64,000 bases of DNA from Cocos nucifera (taxonomy: Eukaryota > Streptophyta > Magnoliopsida > Arecales > Arecaceae): positions 146,051 to 210,050 of the forward strand of contig QRFJ01002285.1 in NCBI GenBank assembly GCA_006176705.1, written 5' to 3'. Of the stretch, positions 47,060 to 57,956 are shown piece after piece (positions within the stretch are counted from its first letter, which is position 1; the number at the start of each line of letters is the position of its first letter). A program made the position numbers and the translations under genes. The notes under the pieces were generated by a model. That model was not told the origin of the DNA. It searched no databases and worked only from the letters and a program-made list of their open reading frames with translations.

Positions 47060-47924
47060 CTAAATGGCATATACGATCGATTAGTTTGGTATTAGATTTG
47101 GTACTTGTGAGTGTCAAATAAGAAATTTGGTATCTAAGGTAAGTTTGGCAGATACGATCGATTAGTTTTTAATTGGGAGCTACTCGATCTAAATGCATTC
47201 TTGTCAAGTTAATGGCATATCCCTTCCACCGGTCTCACTTACCTGGCCATTTGTGTCAACCCAGTTCTGGTTTGAGGTGGCTAACAAGTTCGAGCTAACC
47301 TATACCACTTGGCTTGTCAAAATCGTCATGACTGAGTTAAGTCTAAGAGACCTAAATTGAATCTTCCTAAGAAATGATTAAGTCAATTGGTCTTCCACCA
47401 CTGTAGATGTGCAGGCCCTTCCCAGAGTTGATTGTTCTCAATTGGTTACAGTGGTTCAGTTTCATCGGAAAGATGCAACCATGTCTATTAGGAATTGGAT
47501 GCTATGGGTTGGAGGATAGGTTGGGCTCAATATTTCACATACAATGAGGGGCCCAATCAGGAATCGAATTCGTGCAAATGGTGGGTCTAACATAACTAAG
47601 GAGTGGATCAATATTTTGGATATGATGAGATTTATGTATTAAAGACTAGGATTAGGTGTACCAAGATTAGAGAATCAATGGATAAGAGTTTTCCACTCAT
47701 CGATTGATCCATCACCAATAACTATTAGGTGAGGTGGTGAGCCAGTCGGTGGGACTGCATCATCCACTAAAAATCAATTGATTGTGATGCATCTCTACCC
47801 AGGAAGTGTAGAGATCTAGGAAAATAGTGGGAGCCTAATTTATTTTAAAAAAATAAAATTTTTAAATAAATTGATTAAGTATAATTACAAAATCTAACTA
47901 GAAACTTTAACTCTCTATAGAAAA
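47060..47924 (+). other. Cop-A copy 8 leader (3' part, with local duplication)
   Basis: Plus-strand leader matching ~5190-5991. A phrase (atacgatcgattagttt) appears at ~47069 and again at ~47152, a partial duplication of about 83 bp. The PBS-proximal half of the leader and the 5' LTR are absent. Confidence 0.75.
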
Positions 47925-48760
47925 ATGTCTGCATCCAACCCACTAGCTCGTATCCTGGACACCCATAGACTGATCAGACCCAACTTTAAGAATTTGCTCC
48001 AAAACTTAAAAATTATTTTGGATTTTGAGAAGTTGACTCATGTGTTGGAATAGGACTCTCTCACTTTATCAGTCCGTTCATCTACTATTCAGAGAGCATC
48101 TCAAGAGAAGTGGATGGATGATGATAACAAAGCAAGGTATTACATGTTGGGCTCGATGTCTGATAAGCTTCAGCGCCAACATGAAGACATTAAGACTAGC
48201 CACCAAATGTTGGCTCACCTGCAATAGTTGTTTGGTGAACAAAGTCGCGCAACCAAATATCAAGATACTAGAAGACATTTTAAGGCTCAAATATGTGATG
48301 GGCAGTCGATCCAAGATCATTGTCTAATGATGATCAAGGACTTAGAAGATCTTGAGAAGCTCGATGTTAAGTTGGATAATGATTTCGCAGATTGATGTAA
48401 TTCTGCAATCCTTGACTGATGCGTATGGGCAGTTCATCATGAACTACCATATGCATAGACTACAGAATACTCTGGCATAACTTATGAATATGCTGGTTAC
48501 TGCTGAGCTTTCTATGAAAAGGTTCTAAAGGCTCAGTACTTGCTGTGGAGCGGACTTTTTCCAAGAAAAAGTTTTTTGGAAAGAAGTAGAAGTCCGTGAA
48601 GAAGCAGGTGGATGGTAAGAAGAAGAAGAAAGTAGAGATGAAGAAGAAGGCCGCTGACAAAGAAAAATATTTTCATTGCAACACAGAGGGTCATTAGAAG
48701 CAGAGCTTCCCCTTATACCTGGCTAGCCTGAAGAACAAGAAGGAAGCATGTCCTTCTGGA
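47925..48760 (+). pseudogene. gag: Cop-A gag, copy 8
   Basis: ATG at 47925, MSASNPLARILDTHRL start. Stops appear at the Glu-Gln-Asp region (TAG for Gln) and later. 48040-48327 is a shifted frame. The knuckle is degraded: FHCN is retained near 48675 but the HWKRNCP half has a TAG for Trp. No insertion breaks it. Confidence 0.85.
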
Positions 48761-49210
48761 GGTATGCTCGTTATAGAATCTAACCTTATGATTTCTTCTG
48801 CATCCAGTTGGATGCTTGACTCTGGTTCTAGAGCTCACTTATGCACTTCTATGCAGGGTCTTGAGGATAGCAGGAGGCTGAGGGATGGTGAGATGATCCT
48901 ATGCATCGAGAATGGAGCAAGAGTTGCTATAGTGGTCGTGGGAACCTATCCTCTGCAATTACCGGTAGGATTAGATTTAGTTCTTAGAGACTATTTTTAT
49001 GTGTCTGCAGCAAGTAGGAATTTGATTTCTGTTTCATGTTTAGCATAGGAAGGCTATGTAATTAGTTTTCTTAAGGACCATTGTAATATTCTTTATGGAA
49101 GAAATAAAATTGCAAGTGGTTTCTTTATAAATGGTCTCTATCAGATACATATTGATGTTTCTATTTCCAATATTGAGCAAAACATGAATGCCATAGGATC
49201 AAAATGACCT
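48761..49210 (+). pseudogene. pol: Cop-A pol, copy 8: protease and pre-integrase
   Basis: 48764-49048 is open: SWMLDSGSRAHLCTSMQG keeps the DSG active site, which is DSS in copies 4 and 5. It continues to GLDLVLRDYFYV and SRNLISVSCLA, then a TAG (Lys/Gln position) and HCNILYGRNKIASGF. Confidence 0.87.
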
Positions 49211-50200
49211 ACGGATAGTCTAAATGATAGGTATCTGTGGCACCTTAGGCTAGGTCATATAGCGGAAGATAGGATTAACAAATTAAAGAAATCTAGGCTA
49301 TTGAGTCCGTTGACTTCCGAGTCATATCAAATTTATAAATCATGCCTTCATGGAAAAATAACCAAGCTCCCTTTTGTAGGACATGGAGAAAGGGCCACAG
49401 AACTACTTGCCTTAGTATATACTAATGTATGCAGCCCATTTGATGTGTCGGCTAGAGGCAACTATGTCTACTTCATCATCTTTATCGATGATTTATCTTG
49501 ATATGGATATGTGTATTTGATGCGACATAAATCTGAAGATTTTGAAAAGTTCAAAGAATTCAGATATGAAGTAGAAAAACAAATCGTAAAACCCATTAAT
49601 ATTCTTCAATCTGATTGAGAAGGTGAATACCTTAGTCAAAAATTCCTAGACTATCTTAAGCAAAATGGCATAGTCTCTCAATGGACTCTACCTAGAACAC
49701 CTCAACTCAATAGGATTTTAGAATGAAGAAATCGGACCTTATAAGATATAGTCTGATCTATGATGAGCTTCATGGACCTCCTTGAGTTTTTTTGGGGACA
49801 TAGACTAATGACCGCTATATATTTACTGAATAGGATTCTCTCTAAAACCATTCCTCCCACACCATATGAGATACGAAATGGTAAGAAACCAAGTCTGAGT
49901 CACCTCAGAATTTGAGATTGTCCGGCTCATGTCAAGAGATAACAGACGGACAAGTTAGAGTATAGGTCCTTTAGAGCTCGGTTCGTAGGATATCCTAAAG
50001 AATCATTAGGATATTATTTCTACATTCTAGAAGACCATAATGTGATTGTAAGTTGACATGCCATCTTTCTTAAAAAATAGTTTATTCAAGATGGTGGCAT
50101 CGATAGGCAGATTAGGCTCGAGGAGGAAGTCTAAGGACCCTATGAAACCCAATCAGATTGAGCCAATCCAATCACTACCTCGTCCACCTCGTAGATCAGA
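49211..50200 (+). pseudogene. pol: Cop-A pol, copy 8: integrase
   Basis: RYLWHLRLGHIAEDRI (zinc region) at ~49225; 49301-49501 has CLHGKITKLPFVGHGE and LVYTNVCSPF, where the first catalytic Asp is Asn. The second Asp block reads LQSD followed by TGA for Arg at ~49616. The Glu region, PYEI..GKKPSLSHLRI and FRARFVGYPKES follow with several stops. The frame is largely continuous, so lesions are mostly substitutions, not indels. Confidence 0.87.
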
Positions 50201-50941
50201 AAGAATTTTTCATTCTCTTGAAAGGTACATAGATACTATTTCAGAGGATGTATAAAAAATGCTCCTCACAAAAAAATGGGATCCATGGTGATGATCCCAA
50301 AACCTATGATGAGGTAACATTAGATATCGACTCCGAAAAATAGTAAGAGGCAATGAAGTCAAAGATTGACTCAATGTGCTCAAACCAAGTCTGGACCTTG
50401 GTAGATCCACCTGAAGGTATAGTACCTATTGGGTGTTAAAGGATCTACAAGAGAAAGATAGGTGCAGATGAAAATGTGGAGACATTCAAGGCTAGGTTAG
50501 TGGCAAAAGGGTATAGTCAGCATGAAGGTATTGACAATCAGGATACCTTCTCATCACTAGTCATTCTAAAATCCATCCACACATTGCTTGTTGTTGCAGC
50601 CTATTTCAATTATGAAATATGGCAGATAACGTGAAAATGGCCTTCTTAAATGGATATCTTGAGGAAGATATGTATATGGAATAGCTGCTAGGATTCACAT
50701 CCAGTGATGCTGATCACAAGGTCTGCAAGCTGCAAAGGTCCATCTATGGACTTAAGCAAGCATCTCGGAGCTGGAATGCTCGTTTCAATGTTGTGATCAA
50801 ATTATTTAGATTCATCAAGAATGAGGAGGAACCATGTATATTCAAAAAGGTCAGTGGGAGCACTGTTGTCTTCTTCATACTGTACGTGGATGACATCCTC
50901 CTTATTGGGAATGATATTTCTATGTTGACCACAGTTAAAAT
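50201..50941 (+). pseudogene. pol: Cop-A pol, copy 8: reverse transcriptase (5' half)
   Basis: RT from the linker (GDDPKTYDEV) through IGADENVETFKARLVAKGYSQ, a frame break in the first catalytic Asp region (~50630, ATAACGTG), and 50793-50987 with VFFILYVDDILLIGND. It stops at ~50941, where an opposite-strand Cop-A LTR starts; the C-terminal RT and RNase H are missing. The last residues of 50793-50987 read into the LTR and are not RT. Confidence 0.86.
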
Positions 50942-51934
50942 TGAAGGAAAAAATCTTATTTCTTGGATCAGGTTCGTTCAGATCTGATTGGATCAAGAGG
51001 GATATTTCAAAATTTTTCCTTTAAGATTCTAATCAAATCTACGACTCTTAAAATCTGATCTTATTGATCTAATAAAATAAAATAAAATAAAAATTAAATT
51101 AAATCTAATTTAATTATATCTTTATTTTGGGTAATCCAATTATCCTATAATGATCCCGATGTTTGCCTAAGGTTTTGGATGTAGCCACGCGAGCGCTTGG
51201 CCTCTACCGATATCCACTCTGGTAGGATCTGGAGATCTTCTCTTTCTTAATCAATCCTCCAAAAATTAGATTTAGATTTGATCTTGAAGGTCTTCAAAAA
51301 TTCTTTTGAAGAACAATTGTTGTCTCTTGCAGTAGTGCTGTCTTCTTTCTTTCTTGTCGCCTTTCACTTGCTTGGATCGCACCTAACTCATGCCCAAAAA
51401 CTCTTGGATGTGGAGAAAAGAGAGAGGACTAGAGGGTGGTGGCATGGAGAAGGAGGAAGAAAAGCTTTGTGGCATGGGCTAAAGGCAAAAGCTCTAATAA
51501 CAGGCGCAGATAGGGTTTATATAGACCCTGCTGTGCCATGCAGTGCCACATCATCCTGGCTAATCATGGCTCTTTGTGCAATCATATCTAAATCTGATTA
51601 GTGGAATGACATCATCTGATCCAATCAGATTAGTCCCTCAAAACTCTCCTTCGTTGGTGCCAAGACTAGGTCAAACAAGCCTTCTTGGCGCCACCTAGTT
51701 TGATTCCCTGAAGCAACTGGAGTCCCATCCATATGGGACTCCATCTTCTATCCTCATGGGGTGCACGCCTCCTTAGGCATGCACACCTTGCCTGTCTGCT
51801 TTTTAGCAGGGGCAAGCCCCAAGGTTCTCTCCTATGGGTGCATGACACTTGGACAGATGTCTAAGTGCCAAAGGTCAATATTTGACCAAAGTCCAAAGAC
51901 AAGATTTAGCAAGTGATGAAAAATGGTAGGTGTT
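50942..51934 (-). repeat. Cop-A copy 9: LTR fragment (0.99 kb)
   Basis: Starts TGAAGGAAAAAATC inside the RT of copy 8 and follows the minus LTR to ~51934. TATA box on the minus strand at 51516-51523 (TATATAAA). With 52765-53491 it forms an inverted pair of one LTR subfamily. Confidence 0.82.
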
Positions 51935-52764
51935 GATGCGGGAGCATCCGAGACTACTGATCAATCCTTAAGTCCTGAGCAGATTCCTTCGGCAAAACAA
52001 ACACTATCGGTACTTATTCATGCCAAGACTAACTTCGATTACAACTTGCTTCGATGGGTTAAGGAATGATGATACCAATATCAAAATTCGTTGCTGATCG
52101 ATGATATATCAAAGGGGAGTTATTCAGGATAAGTTCCATAGTGATTTAATGCACTTTGGAAGTAGATATTTGCTAGTTATTGTTGGTGGACGAATTTTGA
52201 AGGCTGAAGAGATAAGACTCCTAGTCCCCATGTCATTTATTGCATTCCCTAGTTCCTAGACCTTTAATGCTATTTCAGTTTTGTTTAGTCTTTAATGTTT
52301 GGGTAGTTCCCATGTTGTTTTCAATTCTGAGTCTAATATCTATATAATGAGACATATTCTCATTTTGTAATCAGACTGGTTGAATGAATGAAAATTCCTC
52401 TTTGTGAGTTGAATTATTATCTCGATTCTTTATCCAACGTCGTTGGTGGTGAATCAAACAGTTCTTTATCCTTGGCCGGTGGAATTTCCTTTAAGCCTTG
52501 GTGGTGAACTGCAACTATCTCGGTCCTTTATCCTTGGCTGGTGGCTTGTGCCTTTAGGCTTAGGTGATAAACCTTCCATATCCTCGAGTTACACACATCC
52601 CCACAAACACAGTGCCTCGTCCACTTCCTCCCAGAATCGCTCACTCCACAGAGCTTATTTGTGGAAACTCAAAACACGAAAGTTGTAGATCTATCAGTTC
52701 TTGATCTGTGACTTTTGGAATCGGGTCAATCCGGCCTGTATTGAGGAAGTTACGCCCATTTTCC
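51935..52764 (+). repeat. Unidentified LTR-like segment (~830 bp)
   Basis: Begins TGATGCGGGAGC, has a TATA-like tatataa at 52341-52347 followed by a T-rich, gaatgaatgaaaa region, which is the layout of a plus-strand LTR. Two related phrases (tttatccttggc.ggtgg) recur near 52462 and 52527. No counterpart elsewhere in the window; the right boundary is not certain. 52443-52688 is a weak frame that I do not treat as a gene. Confidence 0.5.
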
Positions 52765-53491
52765 CGAATTTTTACTTGGTCTGACTGGAGCTTGTCCAGG
52801 TTAGAAAAGATTTGTCTTAATTTATGAAATAAATTTGAGACAACACCTACCATTTTTCATCATCTGCTAAATCTTGTCTTTGGACTTTGGTTAAATATTG
52901 ACCATTGACACTTAGACATCTGCCCATGTGTCAAGCACCCATAGGAGAGAACCTTGGGCCTTGTCCCCATGCTAAAAAGTAGACAGACAAGGGGTGCATG
53001 CCTAGGGCGGCGTGTGCCCCATAAGGATAGAAGATGGAGTCCCATACAGATAGGACTCCAGTTGCTTCAGGGAATCAAACTAGGTGGCACCGAGAAGACA
53101 TGTTTGACCCAGTCTTGGCACCACCTAAGGAGAGTTTTGAGGGACTCTAATCTGATTGGATTAGATGACGTCATCCTACCAATCAGATTTAGACCTAATT
53201 GCATAAAAGGGTCGTGATTGGCTAGGATGATGTGGCACTGCATGGTGCAGCAGGGTCTATATAAACCCTATCTGCGCCTAGCATTAGAGCTTTCGGCTTT
53301 AGCCCATGCCACAAAGCTTTTCTCCCTCCTCCATGCCACCCTTTGGTTCTCTCTCTCTCCGCTCCATGCCCAAGAGTTTTTGGGCATAAGTTAGGTGTGA
53401 TCCAAGCAATTGAAAGGCGACAAGAAAGAAAGAAGGCAACATTGCTGCAAGAGACAACAGTTGTTCTTCAAAAAAGTTTTGAAGACCTTCA
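52765..53491 (+). repeat. Cop-A copy 10: LTR fragment (0.73 kb)
   Basis: Plus-strand LTR piece from the cttggtctgactggagctt block to gaagaccttca, with TATA at 53258-53265. It mirrors copy 9 (arms 51285-51934 and ~52838-53491) and shares subfamily details with it, such as tatataaa and aagccccaaggttctctcc-type text. The last ~0.3 kb of the LTR is missing. Confidence 0.8.
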
Positions 53492-53504
53492 GGATTCCGT
53501 AGTA

Positions 53505-53960
53505 GGTACTCCTTGACTCTTTATGGATATCCTATGAATATCATCTTTTAAGATTTAGAATCCAATTTACTTCTCTTGGTTGCCTCCACATGTGCATAGA
53601 CTGTGCAACCGAAGATCTTCAGGTGGCCAAGCTTCATCTTCTTCCCACTCCAGACCTCCTCTGGAATGCCTCCATTCAACTTTCGATGAGGGAACCTATT
53701 TACAAGAAAATAAGAGAAAGTTAAAAACATCACCCCAAAAGAATTTTGGAAGTGATGTCTGCAGCCTTAAACTCCGTGCCTTCTCGATCAGTGTTCGATT
53801 CATCCTTTCCACGACACCATTTTGTTGAAGAGTCATCTTCACTGTGTAATGACGTTTGATACCATTTTCCTCATACTACCTCTTGAACTTGAGGCTTGTA
53901 TACTTTCCTCCATTATCCAGCGGAAAAACATCTTTTCAGATCACCTCGTATTTATGAAGC
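53505..53960 (-). pseudogene. pol: Copia integrase fragment of another lineage
   Basis: Minus strand, read right to left: DNGGKYTSLKF (second catalytic Asp), RHYTVKMTLQQNGVVERMNRTLIEKARSL (catalytic Glu), then 53548-53733 FLVNRFPHRKLNGGIPEEVWSGKK, HLKIFGCTVYAHVEATKRSKLDSKS. The wording differs from Cop-A integrase. A TAG interrupts near 53885. Neither the N-terminal zinc region nor RT is attached. Confidence 0.85.
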
Positions 53961-54075
53961 TTCGATGCCGACGTAGGCATCCCATCCTGACAGGCGCAGG
54001 AGACTAAAAAGAACTTTGGCAATCGCATCTGTACTCTCTTCCTTCGAATTTTGAACTTGGGAGTAGGGAGACTAT
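53961..54075. other. Short unassigned spacer
   Basis: 115 bp between the integrase fragment and the next LTR; nothing recognisable. Confidence 0.4.
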
Positions 54076-54194
54076 TGTTGGGGATAAATCCGCTCTCATC
54101 GAAGTTCGGCTAAATGCCTAGTCTCAGAGCGATCTCGGTCACACTCCTATCATTGGATCTCCTTCAGATGAACTTGAATAGTGAGAGCAGTCCA

Positions 54195-54740
54195 TTGGGC
54201 AGTCTAGTCTAGCTAGCTTGAGGGCCAGTCAAACTCCTCCCAAACTTCTCCTTCAGTCGGACTCCTCTTCGCCTGTCAAACTCCTTTCGAACCTCTCTGC
54301 TAGTTGAACTCCTCTCGGACTTTTCCTTCAGTTGGGCTTCTCTGCAAGTCTCCTCATCCTGGACTTCTCCTTTGGCCGGGCTTCTCCACAAGTCTCCTCC
54401 TTCAGTTAGACCTCTCCACTAGTCGAACTCCTTTCAGACTTCTCCTTCAGTCAGATCCCTCTCTTTCAATCAAACTTCTTTCAGACTTCTTTGCTAGTCG
54501 AACTCCTTCTGGATTTCTCCTTCAGTCGGGCCTTTCCACTAGTCAAACTTCTCTTGGACTTCTCCTTCAGCCGGACTCCTCTCCACCAATCAAACTCCTC
54601 CTAGACTTCTCCTTCAGCTGAGCTTCTCTGCAATTCTCCTCCTTTCAGACTTCTCCTTCAGCCAGGCTTCTCTGCAAGTCTCCTTCCAGACTTCTCCATC
54701 AGCTGGGCTTCTCTACAAGTTGAACTCCTTTCAGACTCCT
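54195..54740 (+). repeat. Minisatellite inside the LTR
   Basis: Many imperfect copies of a unit built on cttctccttcagtcgggctt and ctctgcaagtctcctcc / ctagtcaaactcctttcagac, spaced roughly 30-60 bp. Pyrimidine-rich on the plus strand, so the frames through it are S/L/P-rich. Confidence 0.82.
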
Positions 54741-55175
54741 CCATCGGATCTCCGTCCAAACTCCTCCAGTCACAGGCCTTCCACACTCTTTATAGCTGGA
54801 TTTCATCGATCGATAAGGAGAATTCCTTTCCATCGAACCCCCTATGGTCACCCAGAAGGATCTCATTATCTACGTAGGTCTGGCTCTCAATATAATGCAA
54901 GTCGACCTACATGCAGATGATCCTAAAGGAGCCCAAACTTCTCTGGAACCATCATGACTTGGAGCTCTTCACCACCAATGCAACTTCATCTGAACTTCGA
55001 CTATTAATCCCCAATGGACACCACTCTCAACGGGCAAGTCGCAATAATGGGCACCACTCTCGATGGGCAAGTTGCGACAACAGACACTACTCTCTATAAC
55101 AAACTCCATGTGCTTCCGAGTGGCCCACTACCAGATGGTTATGGCTGTCACCATCAGTTTATTACATGCCCCATC

Positions 55176-55182
55176 TATAAAA
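55176..55182 (+). promoter_or_regulatory. LTR TATA box
   Basis: tataaaa in ccatctataaaaggaatcc, ~240 bp from the LTR end. Confidence 0.6.
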
Positions 55183-55416
55183 GGAATCCTCTAGATACAT
55201 TTTCTTTAATCTCTCTTCTCCTTCTTGGCACTCTACCACTTTCTTTCCTGAACACTCTATTTCTATTGACCAGAGGAGCTAACTTAATCGTCGGAGGGTC
55301 CAACAAGAGCTGCCACCCCCGACTCCCGATAGGACATTATTTTGTATGTCCCTGGCGGCGACCTCATCTTCCCTACTTCAGCTCTACTCTGGCGTCAACC
55401 AGATTCTACAGCAACA

Positions 55417-55801
55417 AGATCTATTACTTTATATGAGATATATGTTATAGATCTTATTATTTTATAGCGTAGTTATTGTTTTTGATTATTAAGGCATTCC
55501 TCTTGGCCGTCTGGTCATAAGAGTAAGAAAGGTTTAATTGCCTTCACCAATAATTGTTAGGTGAGGTGGTAATCCAGTCGATGGAACCACACCACTCACT
55601 AGAAATCAATTGATCGTGGAGATTTTCACATCTCTATCAAAAATGTGTATGGATTTGAGGAAATAGTGGAAGCCTAATTTGTTTAAAAATGAAATTCTAA
55701 ATAAATTAATGAAGTCTAATTATAAAATCTAACTAGAAACTTTGAATCTCTATAGAAAAATATGTGCGCCTAACCCACTAGCCCGTATCCTGGACACCCA
55801 T
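55417..55801 (+). mobile_element. Cop-A copy 11: leader fragment and first codons of gag
   Basis: Plus-strand leader (gattattaaggcattcctcttgg matches ~4675), with an internal deletion near 55540 that joins it to the gag-proximal leader (attgttaggtgaggtgg). ATG at 55762 begins a gag with about 13 recognisable codons (NPLARILDTH), then Cop-B LTR sequence from 55802. Confidence 0.78.
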
Positions 55802-56421
55802 GTGAGCTCAGAAGTGGGCACTCCCAAGTCTTAGAAACATGAGGAGATAGGTCATGAAAAGATGGAAGCGAGCTAGATGAGAAATCAACTCTTCTAGCAA
55901 AGTTTAGAAACTAGGTCGGCTAAGTTGAAAATTGGGCCGGCTCAGTCCAGGACTGGGTTGGCTAGGTTTCAAAGGAAAATCTAGACAAAGAGCAGTATTT
56001 TTGAAACTACAGGCACGGTACACAACTGGGTCGGCTTAGTCTGGGACTGAGCGGACCCAGTCGTAGGTTAGCTGGCTCAGTCTGACTGAGCCGACCCAAT
56101 CGTAGGTTAGTCGGCTCAGTCTAAAACTAGGCCGACTCAGTTTTTATGGGTTATTATTTTATGTACGTGAGTTGTTTGGATTTGAAAAGTTTTTCTATGA
56201 GCTTGGGCTTGACCCTTTGTGAAGTATATATACTGGAAGCATATCAAGGTTGTAGAGGCTGAGATATACTTAATAAAAGCTCTTTTCTCCCAAAAATCTC
56301 TTCTTATCTTGTTCTCTATTCCTTGAATTGTTTGACCGTGCTTCCACAATAATCTCTGAAAGGTTCTTCCTTGTTGCATGGCTGATCACCAGTGGCCAAG
56401 CCGATCCATACATTCTCGATA
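55802..56421 (+). repeat. Cop-B 5' LTR (5'-truncated, ~620 bp)
   Basis: LTR followed by a PBS. Compared with the minus copy, about 50 bp of the start are missing. It contains a cluster of ggccggctcagt / actgagccgacc motifs (55915-56140) and a TATA-like tatatata at 56225-56232. Confidence 0.75.
56225..56232 (+). promoter_or_regulatory. Cop-B LTR TATA box
   Basis: tatatata in gtgaagtatatatactgg, ~190 bp before the PBS. Confidence 0.55.
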
Positions 56422-56423
56422 TT

Positions 56424-56435
56424 TGGTATCAGAGC
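56424..56435 (+). other. Cop-B primer-binding site
   Basis: tggtatcagagc, an intact initiator-Met tRNA complement. Confidence 0.88.
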
Positions 56436-56685
56436 GGTGTTGCATGAAAGGAAGGAAGACACTTAGGGTTTATTACATTCAGGATCTACTGTACTAGATT
56501 TTATCCTAAAACTTCTAGTTTGCTTCGTGGTTGTCTCTAGATTATGGTGAAGATTGTTTACAAGGAGGAACAGTGATATAGAAGTTTGGAAAGAGGATCT
56601 AGGGCAAGTTAGATCTTCTTTGAAAGATAGTTTTACCGGTGTGTGTGATCATGAAGTAGGGATTTGTTCTTGACTTGTTTGAAGT

Positions 56686-57420
56686 CATGGGATTAAGTGG
56701 ATTCAAGGTGGATTTTGAGATGTTCGACGGCAAGAAAAACTTTACCCTATAGCAGCAAGGAGTAAAGGACTTGTTGGTTCAGCAGAGGATCTACAAGATC
56801 TTGACAAAAGAAAGGCCAAAAAAAATTAGTGCTGAGGATTGGGAAGAGTTAGAATAAATTACTTTTAGCACAATCCAAATGTGCTTGGCTGATCAGGTTT
56901 TGCCCAAGGTTTGCATAGAGACTACGGTAAAGGAGCTTTGGGAGAGACAGGAGAACACATACATGGGGAAGAATATGATCAATAAGCTATGGTTGAAGAA
57001 ATAGCTGCATAGTCTGAAGATGCCTGAAGGTGGAGATCTTGTTGCACAGATCCAAAGGTTCAATCAGGTGTGTTCTAAGGTGATGAGTTTGAATGTGAAG
57101 ATCGATGAGGAGGATCTGGCATTGCTGCTATTATATTCTCTTTTAGGTTCATATGATGGTCTCATAACAACTTTAGTTTATGAGAAGAAGATCCTAAACT
57201 ATGAAGAGTTTGTTGGTGTGCTCAGATCAAATGAGCAAAGAGAAAGATCTACAAGGAAGACCTTAAGTCTGAGATCTTGGCTATGAACGAAAGATAAGGA
57301 AGATCAAAGGAGAAGGCAAAAGGGAAATCCAAGGGCAGGTCAAAATCTTGGGATCAGAGGAAGATGACTTTGAAGTGTAATAAATGTCATTAGCCTGGAC
57401 ACTTGAGGAGAGATTGTCTC
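56686..57420 (+). pseudogene. gag: Cop-B gag (Tnt1/Tork-like)
   Basis: ATG at 56686. The N-terminal VDFEMFDGKKNF is followed by TAG for Trp. Then VKDLLVQQ, AEDWEELE with TAA, and KELWERQENTYMGKNMINKLWLKK with TAG. 57020-57286 is open (HSLKMPEGGDL, FNQV, NVKIDEEDLALLLLYSL, SYDGLITTLVY), the UBN2 gag core. A zinc knuckle CNKCH.PGHLRRDC lies at ~57376-57417, with TAG at one position. It differs clearly from Cop-A gag. Confidence 0.86.
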
Positions 57421-57956
57421 CTTTTGAGATCAGAAAAAGGAAAGGCTTGCAAAAAAGATGATACAGCTTCTATAAGCAGTGGAGAAGTCCTGCTAGTTAT
57501 ATCAGATGGAACCATAGAGTACGATACTATATGGATATTGGATTCAGCATGTTTGCACCACTATACTTCTCATAAGAGAGGTTTGCTACCTACCAGAAGG
57601 CCAATGGTGGAAGTATCAGCCTTGGAGATATCACCCATGCAAAGTAGTCGAAGTTGGCTTTATCAGGATGAGGATGTATGATGGGATCATTCGTACATTA
57701 TCAAACATCAGGTATGTACTTGAGTTGAAAAAGAATTTGATCTCTTTGGGCTACTTGGAGAAGTAGGATTATGCTTTTAGTAGCTAGGCTGGGAGTGGAT
57801 GTCTGAAAATTTTCAAGAGAGCTTTGATGGTGATGAGAGGTAGAAGATTGAGCAACAATCTTTATAGAATGGAAGGCTCAGTGGTGAATGATAGTGCAGA
57901 GGTGCTAGCAACGGCACAGGAGGAGTAGATTTTATATCAGCTATGGCACTATCGGA
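57421..57956 (+). pseudogene. pol: Cop-B pol: protease and pre-integrase
   Basis: 57403-57681 carries IWILDSACLHHYTSHKRG, the protease active site with DSA in place of DSG. Later text (ISLGYLEK-like, MVMRGRRLSNNLYRMEGS, LYQLWHYRM) is the gag-pre-integrase domain in broken frames. It ends at ~57956, where a minus-strand Cop-B LTR starts. Confidence 0.8.

Larger units (their letters stand above)
54076..55416 (+). repeat. LTR of an unidentified, probably Ty3 element (1341 bp)
   Basis: TGTTGGGGATAAATCC...ctacagcaaca: TGTTG/CAACA ends, TATA at 55176-55182, and after it the cttaatcgtcggagggtcc text common in plant Ty3 LTRs. No PBS or PPT adjoins it and the flanking sequences differ (copia integrase at left, Cop-A leader at right), with no matching 5-bp duplication (actat versus agatc). 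Frames such as 54304-54621 and 55014-55436 come from its repeats and are not genes. Confidence 0.65.

Noticed and set aside
54304..54621. 105-aa S/L/P-rich ORF
   Set aside because: Produced by the pyrimidine-rich minisatellite; three frames are open for the same reason.
54195..54740. CRISPR-like array
   Set aside because: Units are imperfect, of varying length, without unique spacers of constant size; a plant minisatellite.
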